Shown here piece by piece: positions 1-12,471 of a stretch of 64,000 nt of DNA. Numbering within the stretch: the stretch's first letter is position 1; each line of letters starts with the position of its first letter. The notes beneath the pieces are model-generated. The model made no database searches and had not been told where the DNA came from. It worked only from the letters and a program-made list of their open reading frames with translations. This DNA comes from Theocolax elegans (Eukaryota > Arthropoda > Insecta > Hymenoptera > Cerocephalidae). The DNA is taken from positions 57,355,623 to 57,419,622 of the forward strand of contig CM047429.1 of assembly GCA_026168455.1 (NCBI GenBank). Direction: 5' to 3'. The position numbers were made by a program, and so were the translations under genes.

Positions 1-616
1 TGCAATAATTAAATTAACAAAATAATTGCCTTTCATTATTTCTAATTATTGCATAAAAATTACATAAAATTTGGGTTACGTAGTTAAATTATGCTTTGTT
101 GTCACGATATTTCGAATTTACAATTTATATTTATATACCTACATACACTCGCGTAGTCGAAAAGAAAAAAAAAATAAAAAAAATAATTGCGACCTAATTT
201 ATTTTATACCGACTGAAAAGAAAAACTGTAAAATGATCGCAATAAATAGATATCATAAATATTAATATAAAATTTCGCAAGTAAATGTCGGTGTATTACA
301 TAAATTATACAAAGGATTAGTAATAATTATCAAATTATTTATTATTAAACCAAGTTAATTATGGTAGTAAAGTGGAATGTATAATACATACGAAATTTAA
401 TACTACCGCGGTTATATAAAATGTAATAAGCAAGTGCGCATGAAAACGGCGAATTTAAGTAAATTCATGGAATAAGGTATAAAATCGTTTGAAAATCATG
501 AAAATTCCTTATCTTCAATATGCATCAATGGCACATGAAACTAGTTGGAAAATTTAACGCGACCGAAGAAGAAGTGATTGAAAAAGATGGTGATTTGTTA
601 TTTCGTGTGTACTCGG

Positions 617-663
617 CACACACGTACACACACACACACACACGCAAGTACCACGTACACACA
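617..663. repeat. CA microsatellite
   Basis: An imperfect (AC)n run is interrupted by GT and CG steps. It is a simple sequence repeat in non-coding DNA. Confidence 0.85.
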
Positions 664-1377
664 ATTATATAGGTGTGTAATGTATTGATTTGAATGGCGG
701 GTTTGAACATTAAAAATTGATTGTCTTAAACTACAAAGCAAGTCTTTCAAAGCATTGATTTTCTGTTGAATTGACAGACGAATGTGTTCAAAGGTAACAG
801 GACAGGGTTTCTCAACTCGGTTGCGCGGCGCCCTCGCGCGGAGGGCAACAATGCAATATCCATACAGCTATAATTTATCCATAATTGGATTAGAGCGCAG
901 TCACAAATTGGACTGTATATATAAACTATCTAATTTCTCTCATCTCCCCTTGCGAGATTGCTAAAATATTATTGCTAAAACCTATAATTCGAAATAAAAT
1001 TGCACAAAGCATCAATTTTCTCGGAATAAATTATTTTGAAATCGATTGCGCAACCGAGCAAAAATCGTTATAATTTCAGGTTACCGATTCAAAAGAGGAA
1101 GGGGAAATTTATTTATGTATTTTCTTTTATAGTTGTACAATCGGTCGTTTTACAATGTGTCGAAACGCAATTAATACCGGCAATAAACGAGTGTGTATAA
1201 CTCCACTTTTAAGCGGAAAAATCCAACTTGGACATTTTAGCTTCATCTTTATTATTTTGTTAAAAAGAAAAATAAAACGATATGCCGTATGCGTATATGT
1301 ATGTAACAAAGAATACAAATCGATAATTCAAATGGCTTTGCATTCCACACTTCCGATTACGGAAATGTGGGTTATGC

Positions 1378-1451
1378 ATTGTGAATGTATTGCATGACCC
1401 ACACTTCATTATACTCTCTGCAAATTGTGGATCGTGCAATACATTCACAAT
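1378..1451. repeat. Short inverted repeat (hairpin)
   Basis: Two perfect 17-bp arms, ATTGTGAATGTATTGCA at 1378-1394 and its reverse complement at 1435-1451, flank a 40-bp loop. The loop and left flank contain further related words (CCACACTTC, GTGGGTTATGCA), suggesting nested pairing. It may be a MITE remnant, but no terminal target duplication is evident. Confidence 0.6.
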
Positions 1452-2548
1452 ATAATATGTATATAACTTACATTTTCGTATAACTAATCTAAGTATTGGT
1501 CTCTCTATCTCGTATTTGGAATCGTTTCATTTGTGCAGGAGAGTCAATAATAGAAAACGTTTGACCGCATGTGTTTCGCGGTGCATTCGATTCAACAGAT
1601 ATTTCATAGTTACTTTTTCTTCGATTATTTATAAACAATTCGTATCTCTTGAGCAATCAACTTATTTTTTCAGAAAATTACACATGCTTATTCGAATACC
1701 AAAAAAAAGGCACATTGATTAGAATCTGTACAAGAAACTGAATGTATGTGTCAACATCAATTCAAGAACTTGAGCTTATTGTCTTTTGGAGTCAAGATGA
1801 ATTATCACGATACTAAAAATATCAATTTTATGTTTTTTAATTAAACCTGTAATTATTAAAAATGAATACTGTAAATTATTTACTAAATTATTTCACTAAT
1901 TACTATACTTGCATTCCTAAATGATTTTATCAATACCAAACTCAATCGCATATTTCGTTACTTCGATTGGTAAAATATGATATAGTATGTTATTATTATT
2001 ATTTATATCCGATAGTATATACGCACATTTAGTATAAATAAACATGCCAATAATGCTAAATTTCACCGAATATAAATATACTAATAATGTTTCAATAATT
2101 GTTATCGTTTATGTAAATATCGAATTACTGAGTACATACATATATTGTTAATAACTAATTTAACAACAGTTAACGTTTATTGTTATATTTTAATACTCTG
2201 AAAAATACGGTTAAAAAGTATATATTTTTTAAAGCGCATTTCATTTTATTCGAGCGAAGAAAATTGTGTTTGCTGGGAGTAAGCAACTTCTCACATAAAA
2301 ATTTAATAGCTACAGATCACGAATGAGACCGTTCTACATCAAAACTTTATGTTTTTTGACATTAAATTGGTTATGTATTATAAAAGTTTTGCAGTACGTA
2401 ATCAAAACTTTGCCATACTAAAATGTCAAAAGTTGTTTCAAAATTAAAAACTTGTTTTTTAAAGCTAGTTGAATAAGATTTTATAGACGAATGTATGAAA
2501 TGGGATTCTGAAATAACGTCATGAAAAAGTTTAATCAATGCGGTCAGT

Positions 2549-2604
2549 GTATATGTGTGCGTGGGTGTGTGTACGTGCACGCGCGCGCGCGTGTGTGTGT
2601 ACAC
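2549..2604. repeat. GT/GC/CA microsatellite
   Basis: A mixed alternating purine-pyrimidine run (GT, then GC, then GT/CA), of a composition able to adopt Z-DNA. A chance minus-strand ORF runs through it and was not called. Confidence 0.85.
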
Positions 2605-4281
2605 ATATTAATGTGTATATAATTGTAAACTTTAATATTATTATTTATGTTTTAATTTAATTAAACAAACTTTAATTGAATCATTATTAGTTTTACGTTT
2701 AATCACCTGAACTATTATTTTAAAATTGTTCCTACGTTACACGTTATACAATTTAACTGCGCTTTAATCTTAGTAGAAATTTCAGTTGTTTCGAGGTTAA
2801 CCAAAAATGTAATTTTGCTATAATACAAGCAATTTTTTACCATTTTTATATCAACTTCCCATATTATACCTCATTTATATACCGGGATTTCTACTACTAC
2901 GGAAACTAATTAACACAGTTGTATTTGCGCTTAATGCGGATTATATAATAATAAATTAAAACACGTATAGAGTAATTTTTCAAATATTGATTATCACATC
3001 GCTCATTTCTAATTATGCAGATAAATGTTTATCGAGTAAAATTGTTAAAATTTTTGTTGTTGTACATACATTTGAGAAGTGAGATAAATTACATAATGTA
3101 TCTATTTGTAATATATTTAAATTATTTCAAGGGAAGAGAAACGTTAATATTAAATTTATGTGAGATAATTCATTTGAGTACTTTCACAATATTATTATTA
3201 TTATTGGTAACACAATGCAATCAATTTCAGTAGAATGTTATATATTTTTATAATGTACAAATAAAAAGTTAATCTTAAGTAGAAATAACGAATAAAAGTT
3301 TTTTAATTTAAGATTGAAGATAAATAAAAGTTTCATCTAGCTGTATTTGTACTTTTGAATGTGTGTATGAGTGTGTATGCATGTATGTATTCGTATTAAT
3401 GTTATGATTAAGTACTGAAAGAATTAGGTCGCACGAAGAATTATTTTCATTTTAAAACAAGGAACTGTATTTTAACAATTTCTTTTTTTTTAAATAAAAG
3501 AAAACTCGGTTGCACTTGATGTTATTAAATGGGAACACTGAACGATATAGTGTATGAATCCAATAATGGCGAAACGAATTTAAAATCGCAAAATAATGAT
3601 GATTTATTGCCACGAAAGAAGGACAACCGAGTATCAACATCGGAAATGAGATATTATTGAAACGATTTCATGAAAGTTTAACTATTTGCAAACCGTCATT
3701 TAACGATCTGAAATTCTCAATTTAAAATTGTTATTATTATTGCAGTAGTCGCTTTGAAATATAATTTTTTACAAACTTTTGTAAGATAATTTATTTATTT
3801 TCACCAGCTTTTATTTTATTGCAACATCATTTTAATTAAAAAAAAAAGATATTCAACGAAATATATATTTTGTGTTACATGTAAACGAATTTATTTTAAA
3901 ATACAATGCAAAGGAGCGCTCGTATGTGTAAAGAACATTAATGAAAAATTGTAGTAAATTATGAAATGCACGACAGCGAAAATTTAAATTAATCACTATG
4001 CATTCCTGCCATTATGATGAAAATTCAAAAATATTTTTCAGGGACTTGATCAAAGTGATTCATTTTTTATTTATCTTTTGTAAGTGCTAAATTCGGTAAA
4101 ACTCCTCATAAAAAAATGAATTGATTAAATACAGTAAAAAAAAGTCTTTGTGAATATCGTATACATAAAAAAATATCACTTTTTCTTATCTTTAGAATGA
4201 GGAATTAAGAAGTCATCGTACACTAAATACACATTTCTTATTAACGATGAGATTTATTATTCTCATGATGATTAATTTAAC

Positions 4282-4398
4282 ATGTATGCCGCAGGTGGTG
4301 AGAAGAAGAGAAGAGACAGCATGGACTCGAGCTATTCGATGCTCAACGGCGAATTCGACGCGACCAGAATGTTCGATCAGTATCCCTACAAGTCTACG
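4282..4398 (+). CDS. Coding exon of an unrecognised gene (first coding or internal)
   Basis: The sequence shows an open segment of 39 codons from ATG 4282, ending exactly before a strong GTGAGT splice donor at 4399. It is unusually GC-rich for its surroundings, with codon use typical of conserved insect exons. If 4282 is the start, it is a first coding exon. The alternative is an internal exon entered through the CAG at 4292-4294, although the pyrimidine tract there is weak; the body would then be 4295-4398 with one nucleotide of its first codon supplied upstream. The peptide is charged and then Tyr/Ser-rich: it includes EKKRRDSMDSSYSML and ends FDQYPYKST. KRRDS fits the basophilic-kinase (PKA-type) consensus R-R-x-S and could also serve as a basic nuclear signal. 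No domain is recognised. It reads into phase 0, which fits the microexon at 48391. The 64-kb window holds no other exon of similar quality, so it probably belongs to a gene with very long introns. Confidence 0.65.
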
Positions 4399-4404
4399 GT
4401 GAGT
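4399..4404 (+). promoter_or_regulatory. Splice donor GTGAGT
   Basis: ACG|GTGAGT at the end of the 4.3-kb exon matches the 5' splice-site consensus over the intronic six bases. It fixes the exon's 3' boundary and the + strand orientation. The following bases are pyrimidine-rich and the frame closes at 4491-4493, as expected for an intron. Confidence 0.65.
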
Positions 4405-5464
4405 CTTTTCTTTTTCTTTCCTTTCATTTTATCGTTTCTCTATCTCTCTTTTATTTGTTACATGAATTTTACAATGCTTTTTATATCTCTGTGAAAATTC
4501 CACGAGTCGTCTTGTACGTTTCTTGCGGTACGGGGAATATAAACATCTCGTCGATTTTATTTTATGCTTTACTTTAAACCTGATGTAAATTTAATTTTTT
4601 AATGCTTATTTTATGCGAACAACGTTTTATTTTTACTTTTTCATTTTGTCATATTATCTTGTACAAGATGTAGTTTTTATAAATTAATGCTACTTTTTTT
4701 TCAAGCGTGTGTTCAATTTAATTTTAAATTGATTGGTGTCTTTATGATACGTAACAACTTTATTCAGTCTATCGAAATTATATAGTTTTCATCTTGTTAA
4801 ATTTAAAGAGTTATTGTCTATTTTTTTGGACTCAGGAATTATATTTTTAGAGTATTAATTCCATACTATTATAATAGTTCATATTAAATACATGCACTGG
4901 TTGAATGTTTGTAAATAATGTCTGTACATATAAAAATTAAAAAAAAAGAGAGAAATAATATATGTGTTATTCGAAAAATTCTTAAAATGTTTAGGGATCC
5001 AGTCCACACCAAAGTCGTCAATATTCTACATAATAGAAAATATAGCTAAAGCAAAAAACCATCATGAAGACAATAATAGCAAAAACTGTTTTATAAATGT
5101 ATTTTAAAATTGTTGAGCCTACACGAAGCACCTTTGTATGTTGCATTTATTATAAAACCAAACTAAACTATTAAATAAAACATTACTAGAGTTCGCTAGT
5201 GAATTAATATTTAACATAAGTGAATTTAAACCAGCAATATATGATGGATTAAGATCGATAGCCAACCACTTATATAATAGTGCAATAGCAAATGCTAGAA
5301 AATTAGATTCAATAATAAACAACTCAGCAGCAGAATGAAAATAATTTTTTCTCCTATTACCTGGAAATTAAAATTAACCAAATTAAGTAAATAATAGAGC
5401 AATTCGACGTTTACTCACCAATATATAATTACAAAAGACCAAAATTCACCATTTCGTAAACTAT
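4405..5464. other. AT-rich intronic DNA
   Basis: No coding frame is supported. The sequence is AT-rich with T-rich runs just after the donor. Short minus-strand ORFs at 5.1-5.6 kb have no domain or codon bias, and one runs through the foldback element that starts at 5469. Confidence 0.5.
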
Positions 5465-5978
5465 TTAAGGGGAGTCCGTAGAGTATAGTTGAATATATCA
5501 CGACCCGAAAATTTGCGAGCAGAAGTGGCGTTGCCGTCAGATAGACTGAGTTCATATTCGACAACAATTTTGGACAATTAAAAAAAATAGAGTTTTTACT
5601 ACACAAAATCAAAGTTAAGCACCATAGCTATTGATGTAATGATTAATTACATATTACTTAGCTGATCGAAAAGTCAGTATTTTCGACGAATAGTGAGAAG
5701 TACGAAGTGACTTTGGTATGTGTTCTCAGAATTGATTCGTACTTCTCACTATTCGTCGAAAATACTGACTTTTCGATCAGCTGAGCAATATGTAATTAAT
5801 CATTACATCAATAGCTATGGCTATTCAACTCTGATTTTGTGTGGTAAAAACTCTATTTTCTTTAAATGTCCATAATTATTGTTGAATATGAACTCAGCCT
5901 ATCTGACGGCAGCGCCACTTCTGCTCGAAAATTTTCGGGTGGCGGATTTGGGAAGCTATTAGTACGGACTTCCCTTAA
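5465..5978. mobile_element. 506-bp foldback element with TTAA target duplication
   Basis: Element 5469-5974 begins GGGGAGTCCGTA and ends with the near reverse complement TACGGACTTCCC. It is flanked on both sides by TTAA (5465-5468 and 5975-5978). The arms are about 237 bp each, roughly 5469-5705 and 5737-5974, and pair almost along their full length around a 31-bp spacer. Pairing is best in the inner 150 bp; the outer 40 bp have diverged. There is no open frame, so it is non-autonomous. TTAA duplications are known for piggyBac and Kolobok superfamilies. The GGGG terminus recalls the larger TTAA element at 35691-39670, but the rest of the ends differ. Family assignment is inference. Confidence 0.85.
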
Positions 5979-7728
5979 TGATGAAATCATCATAACGCTT
6001 ACTTCACATTTATAGACAATAGTGAACATTGAAGAACCAATTAAAAAATATACTTACAAACAAAATAGCGTGTTGATAAAAAAAAATATAAAGTGTACAC
6101 AAGAGATGTAGATAGAAACGAATCAGTAAATTTATTAATAAATTTGTTGTATCTTTAACAATATTAATATGAAAGAGGTGTCCAATCATTTGTGACTTTA
6201 AGAAATATCAATGTATATATGGGTGTTAATTTATGCAATGTCGATAAGACATTGAAATATATGCGAGCATAAATAAATAAATAAAAAATAATTTGCGCAA
6301 GTAATAGATAATGTAAGTATTCAGGTTTAAGAGTGACAAATAGATCTTACATCTATTTTTGTATTACATTAAAATTTGCTGTCATTAAACTAATCTAAAC
6401 TATGCACGTATGTATGTTTTTATTACAATCTTCTGTATAATATATTATAATTATAAATATTATAAGTAGGCTGTATTACCTAATGCAGCCTTACCTGTAA
6501 TAAAAATATTCATTACAAAACTAATTTGCACAAAGGTTTTTAATAAAAATTACCATGAATCTCACGGTAAAGCTGAGACATCAGCTGTTCGAGAAAAATT
6601 AACTAAAAATATCATAATATTTGTAATAAAATCGTTACAGTTTTTATCATGCTGTCATAGTAATTTTTCGATTGCTAATCAAACGTCCCATATTTACCGA
6701 ATTTTTAGATATTTTATAAAATAATTCGCCCCGTGTAATTCTCGCTATTTACATAATGTAATTGTATGCTAATCAACAAAAGACATATTAATTTTATCAC
6801 AGAAAATATTTATTGCAATTTAAAAGAATATTAGAAAGTTAAAAATAGTAAGTATTTTATTTACTTCCGTACATCTATTTAATTGAATTATGCATTTATA
6901 TTTATTCCACTTTGAAGCAGCGTCACAACTTATATTAAATGTGTTAAAGTATTTCATTCGTTATTCAGATTTATGTACAAAGTAAAATAATTTAATTACT
7001 TTTTATTTATTTATGGCATCTTTTATAAAGGAGGTCGAATCTAAAACGAGCCTCGAAGGACCTGTCTTTTAATAAAAAAAAACAGATAAGTATACCGCTT
7101 GCTACTAACTGTATCGATGACGACTTGCGAAATTCCAAATGATATTATATAACGAAATTGACGGTAGCTATATAAACAAGAAACAGAAAGACAGTATTGA
7201 AATTTCATCGTATGTATACAATATGAAGTAGAACTTGGAAAATTCGAACTACTTTGAAAGTATATATCCATCATATTTTTCTTTTCGCATAAAATTGAAT
7301 GTGTATATGTTTATTATAAGAATAATATTTCATGCATATATTTAAAAAGTGTCACGAATGAATGTCATTCGAAACCAGAACAAACCATTTCTTTGATGTG
7401 CAGAAATTATTCATAAAATCGAACTAATGGTATTGGATTCGCATTTACATAAGGGTGTATAAAAAGAGAAGTAAAATATACAGGAAGAAAGAAAGCGACA
7501 TGTATGTTTAGCATGCTTTATTGACAACTGAGAACTTTTTAATTTTCTCGCTTAAAGTATAGTAGATTAAAAAATACATAAAACATACTAATCCATTGTG
7601 ATAAAATATTCTAATTATACGGTATCAATAATAATAATAATTATGTGACATTGATAACCCTTATGTAAATATAAATATATGTGTGTAAACATACACACAC
7701 ACACACACACCCATACATATACATACAT

Positions 7729-7774
<46 letters not shown>

Positions 7775-8261
7775 ATGTAAGAATGAAATTAAAAAATACA
7801 ACAATGACCAAGTACTTAACGATACTGTAATAAACATAGAAAATGTAGGTCGTGACATTCATTAGGGGCAGCATTATAACTTTATAGTTGGAACGTTAAT
7901 ATTTTCTTAAGCTTTTATACATTTGGAACTTTTTAATACTTTTACAGCCGTGCAGTAAAAAACTTTACATTAAATAGATGACAATAAAAAAGATAAAGCT
8001 CCTTCTAAAATGAAACAACTGAAATGAATATTATTTATGACGATTGTTACTTTTATTGCACTGTAAGATTATTTATTTATAACGAAAACAGCAAGGATTT
8101 TATTTTAAAACATTAAAACTATAGTAAGAAATTTTCGAATTTGATTATTTTAATATTTTAAAAAAACATATTTACATACATATTGTTACAAAATCTATAG
8201 GTTATTTAATTGTTCAGTAGCCCTTACTTTTTATAGTATTCTTTTGATTCATATAAATTAT
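5979..8261. other. AT-rich stretch with a microsatellite
   Basis: No gene was seen. The sequence is AT-rich. It includes a compound CA/CATA/TA microsatellite at 7692-7773. Overlapping minus-strand ORFs at 7641-7874 merely translate that repeat. On the minus strand, a CAG|GTAAGG juxtaposition lies at about 6491-6502, preceded by a short T-rich tract. This is a weak ratchet-like sequence. Confidence 0.5.
7692..7773. repeat. Compound CA / CATA / TA microsatellite
   Basis: (AC)n is followed by CATA-type tetramers and then about 16 TA units. It is a simple repeat expected to be length-polymorphic. Confidence 0.9.
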
Positions 8262-8699
8262 CTAGTTTATAAGTGACATTTTTGATTGTAAAATATATTT
8301 TATATAAGGGTATGCCGTAGTAAACATTTTTAAACTACTGTATTTATCCTCGAGCTTCTCACAAATCATATCGTGCCATTTATCAAACAATGATGTTAAT
8401 GGTTTGTTATTAGTTAATTCTTTCATAGAAATTTTGATAACGTCTACGAGCGTTATAAAGTTCGGGACAAAGGCATTAGGAGACCTCAAGCTCGATTTGT
8501 TCTGTCCATATTTCTCTACATTAGATACACACAGTGATCGCTTTATGTCGCGGCTGCAATAAATCGCATTTAAGAAGGTGTAGGGGGGATCTAGTGTATG
8601 TACGATAAAAAGAGTGAGACTTAAATGAGATTTAACAAAAAAGATTAAGCTGAGAGCTCTGACGAACACAGGAATTAGATCACTAATTTTTTTAATCAT
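8262..8699 (-). CDS. Unrecognised 145-codon ORF, candidate small gene or gene fragment
   Basis: This is the longest open frame in the window, 145 codons in a region where random frames rarely exceed 100. It begins MIKKISDLIPVFVRALSLIF, and its first 35 residues are hydrophobic enough to be a signal anchor or membrane segment. The remainder is mixed and charged, including LTSLFDKWHDMICEKLEDKY, which looks like ordinary folded protein. An ATTAAA poly(A)-signal variant lies about 60 bp past the stop on the minus strand. No TATA box or clear initiator was found, and I recognise no family. It could be a single-exon gene, one exon of a larger minus-strand gene, a retrocopy fragment or chance. It would lie inside or beside the long intron of the + strand gene. 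No introns are needed to read it. Confidence 0.3.
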   Translation of the reverse strand: MIKKISDLIPVFVRALSLIFFVKSHLSLTLFIVHTLDPPYTFLNAIYCSRDIKRSLCVSNVEKYGQNKSSLRSPNAFVPNFITLVDVIKISMKELTNNKPLTSLFDKWHDMICEKLEDKYSSLKMFTTAYPYIKYILQSKMSLIN

Positions 8700-11600
8700 C
8701 GTAGAAATTTTATTGCTATATTCCTTTAATGTTCGTGTATGTGATTTTATTCTGATTTTTCAGTAAGTAAATGTGATAAAATACTATCCTTTATGTACAC
8801 ATACACGTGTGTACTGCAGTGCATATAAAATTCAATAAATGAAAATTATTGAATACGTGTATTGTGTCTTTACTTCCATGTATTTATAAATCTATTGCAT
8901 TTAAAAATAATTTTAGTAAAATTCAGGAACAACGCACGATTCAACGAACAAACAATTATTTTACGTGTATAAGCAAATTATTAATAATCTTATATCGTTG
9001 AAGTGAATCTAAGAACACTCAAAATTACATAAAATATATTACATATTAAAAAAACCAATCGCAATATTCCAGCTTAAGTAGAAAAAGATTAGAAACGTTA
9101 TTAACACCTGTGAAAGATTAAGTGGAAATATCATATATACGTGCATTTGAAATAAACAATTTTATTTTGACATACAAATTATTGTTTTTCGTTAAGAATT
9201 GAGAAAGTTGAAATTCTACTAATGTAAGTGCTAATTTGCAGATACGCTATACATTTATAAAATGACTGTAATCTTACCAATCACTAGGAAGTTTGCCATA
9301 ATGGTCGCTTCATTTCCTATAATCTGTAGAGCAATTTTACAATCTGATGGTGAATGTGTCATGCATAATGATACTATTGAATAGATTAAATTTTTTTATT
9401 CTATTATTTATTTCTTTTTTTTTTAAGTTATTCAACACATTTGTTTAAGTTATTCAAATATTTGTATTTGTTCCTTTGTGCATAAAATTTATTCTCTCTA
9501 GTGATCACGCGAATATTGATCTTTATGCACAGCTGATGCACATGCGTCAATGATTTTAAGCGATTGTAAAAACAAAGGCAGCATAATATGAAATAATGAT
9601 TTTCATCTTTCAAAATCTATTATTTTAATTCGCGTATGTCGATAATTAATAATCGATATTTTTCTTGGGGTACAGCTGACAGGAACTTGTGAGAAAAATA
9701 TATAAGACACTTTACATAACAATTTACATTTGGTAATATATTTCGATGCAATCGTGAACTATATTTTTTTAAATTGACATTTAATAAGTAAATATGGTTT
9801 ATAAAAAAGCGATCAATTTTATATTCTGAGACGTAACCTCGACTCACAAGTCACTTGAGAACTTATTCACCCAACTTCATTGAACTGACCTCATTCAATC
9901 TATATAATATAAGTGATAACTACTTGTAAACTATGTAAAGAGTCTAAGTGTATGCTTTATTTAATTTCGTTGATAGGTATTAAAAAAATGTTTAATTTTT
10001 TTCTGTGAAATACTTTACGTATCTTAAGAAAAAAAAAGTGAACATTTCAATGCACATAAAACGTCTTCAGTTTCTTATACATTCTCGAGTATGAAAGACA
10101 AATGCAGCTTTGTGTGCATGTTGCATACTTGGTATAGTCAATGACAAAAGTGTATAGATTAGAAAGCGCTGAAATGTTGCTAAACATTGACGAAATACTT
10201 TCGAAATGTATGCTGCTTTTTCTAGTTAATTAATTGCTTCACATTTGCCTAATTTGACACTAATGTGAATAATTGATTCTTTCAAGAAAATATTGAGTAA
10301 CGTAATATATTATACAGTTTTTATTTTCAAATAAATTTTTGTAAACGCCTATTTATGAATATATTACGTATAGTATGCTGTAATACACTTATTGTAAACG
10401 CTGTTTAATAATTATATAAAATTGCAGATCAATTTTCATCAATTTAATTATAAACTTGCAAGTCTAAAACAATCAAGAGCAAAAAATGATTGTGGGTTAT
10501 AAAAATCATTATGAATTATTAAAATTACTCCTTTCTATTTTCTTCTTCTATGGAAATAAATTTACAAGTTCGTTTTAAATATTTACAATAGCATTTTGCC
10601 ATATTTAATAATTTTTTGCGAATTGCAGTTGGTTGCGGAAATAATTTAGTAAAAGGTGTCAGTCATTTAATTTCTAAGCGGTTAAACAGCAATGTAAACA
10701 AGTGTCCAAACAGCTCCTCTTTCTTTTTTGAAGTTTTACTAAGCGCACGTGTGCATTCCGATGGGATTGTAGAAAGCTTGTATGGGAAAGAGAAGAACAA
10801 TCTGACGTAATCGTTGCAATCGTAAGTCTTCTATTTAAATTGGCTCATTTATTTCGAAAGAAATAAAACTCGAAAAGATAACTATAAATATTCACGGTAA
10901 TTGCCCGTAAAAAGCTGACAGTTCATCTAATTTAGTAGTTACTGTGATATACAAATCTTTCATTGTATAAGAGTGTGAAAAAATTTTATATTTCATCTCA
11001 ATAGGCACTTTCTATCTCTATTTCTGGATAATTTACTCGTTTCAGTTTTTCGCATACTTTTGCTGAATTTTATTTAAAACATATTTTGTAATTACTGCTA
11101 CATTTAATTTCAAATGTACTTCAAGGTAATTCAAAGGTTTTTCAATAAACGAACACTTGCTCCTTTCTCTTGTAAATAAAACATGTATATCAGCATATTT
11201 TTCAAGTTTGAAACTTTCAAATATCTTTAATTTTAAGTAACTTTCTAGAAAGAAATGTAAATGTTTATTACTTCATTGCACAAGCAACGCTGGATGCACT
11301 ATAGTTTTTTAATTCTTTTTAAATAATTCTTCTTTTTATTGCAGTTTTAGTGTCAAGAATACAGGAATAGATTAATGTCAAACATTTGTTAAGAAACTGA
11401 ATTAATACTCTACTTAATGAATTCGTTAGTCAAAAAATAGCTCTCGATTAAATGTACTAATTATATGCTGTTACCAAACGAATTCATATTTATATTTCTG
11501 CAATTAGTTTAGTCCAATTTTAATTTTATATGCAATCCATGTTCGCTCGTTAAAAAGATTTTATTTTCTCCCGTAAATAATATTGACATAGTCTTGTCTC

Positions 11601-11913
11601 AATATTTTACCTAAGCAATTTTGTCGAAAATGCTTTTAATTTTAGATGTGTGAAATATGGCACATTAAAAAGTACGTTAAAATAGAGGTTAAGCAAAATT
11701 CAATTGAGATGTAAAATTATTATACATTAGTATTTTTTAAATTTAGTTGTGTATAGAGATCATTGCCTTGTAACTGAACAAAACATTTCCAATATTATTG
11801 TACTCTTTGATAATAAAGTTAAGTAACCTATAATCCAAAGTATACAAATATAAATGTAATCTATTCAAAAATCAAACTGAAAAATTGCATACAACGTATA
11901 ATTCGACGGCTCC
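8700..11913. other. AT-rich stretch without recognisable genes
   Basis: The sequence is AT-rich with stops in all frames. Frames of 60-75 codons at 9.4-10.8 kb show no motif or codon bias. There is a small tandem direct repeat (AAGTTATTCAA twice) at about 9424-9456. Nothing else is supportable. Confidence 0.5.
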
Positions 11914-12471
11914 TATGCACAACGACCTATCTCATTTTTGCAGAATAAAACAACCTATTTCGACTTTCGTAACTTAAAACGAGCTATCTCAAAAGTAGTA
12001 GAAAAAATGTTGCTATGTCAGACCCAAAATAATTTTTTATTTTATGAAATTCCTATCATCTGGAGTGTAGCTTTATTTTTAATTGTAATTTTATATGATT
12101 ACTATGATAAAAAGCACAGCAAGGCATTATAATTAATAATTCCTTATTATAAAAATAAATGTACTAAAATGTTAAATAAACTTTTTTAGTATAAATTAGA
12201 TTTTTAATTGTTACTTTTTATCGTTAAACATTGAATAATAATTTTAATTCTAAATAACTAAACGTTTCAAAAAAGAAAGTTACCAAGAAATAATTTAATA
12301 AATAAATTAGAGAAATAATGATCTATAATATTGATCAAAATAAGTCTATAGTATCCCATTTACACTTGTTAAAACCAACTTTTTTCCTACTTTTGAGGTA
12401 AGTCGTTTTAAATAGCAAAAGTCGAGATAGGTCGTTTTATTTTGACAAAATGAGATAGGTCGTTGTGCATA
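11914..12471. mobile_element. 558-bp MITE with long, internally repeated terminal inverted repeats
   Basis: The ends are TATGCACAACGACCTATCTC and its reverse complement (right end ...GTTGTGCATA at 12471). Inverted similarity extends about 90 bp inward on each side. Each terminal arm carries three iterations of a 28-29-bp unit, starting at 11922, 11950 and 11979 in the left arm. The core is ACGACCTATCTC, with variants ACAACCTATTTC and ACGAGCTATCTC. Iterated subterminal words are typical transposase-binding sites. The central 380 bp is AT-rich. A 64-codon + frame at 11938-12132 runs from the arm into the centre but resembles no transposase. The element is therefore non-autonomous, and no target-site duplication could be fixed. 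Confidence 0.8.

Larger units (their letters stand above)
1..4281. other. AT-rich non-coding stretch upstream of the first exon
   Basis: I see no gene here. The DNA is AT-rich throughout, with stop codons dense in all frames and only chance ORFs. It holds a CA-type microsatellite near 617-663, a GT/GC/CA microsatellite near 2549-2604 and a small hairpin at 1378-1451, each listed separately. A short GC-richer patch at about 815-850 has a run of CG dinucleotides but no open frame of note. The likely role is 5' flanking or intronic DNA of the gene whose exon lies at 4282-4398. Confidence 0.6.

Noticed and set aside
7641..7874. Two 65-77 codon minus ORFs
   Set aside because: They translate the TA/CATA/CA microsatellite into Tyr-Ile and Cys-Val repeats.
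12394..12410. TTTTGAG|GTAAGTCG, a ratchet-like acceptor-donor juxtaposition
   Set aside because: It lies in the iterated terminal repeat of the MITE at 11914-12471 and the acceptor lacks CAG; its occurrence is explained by the repeat word.
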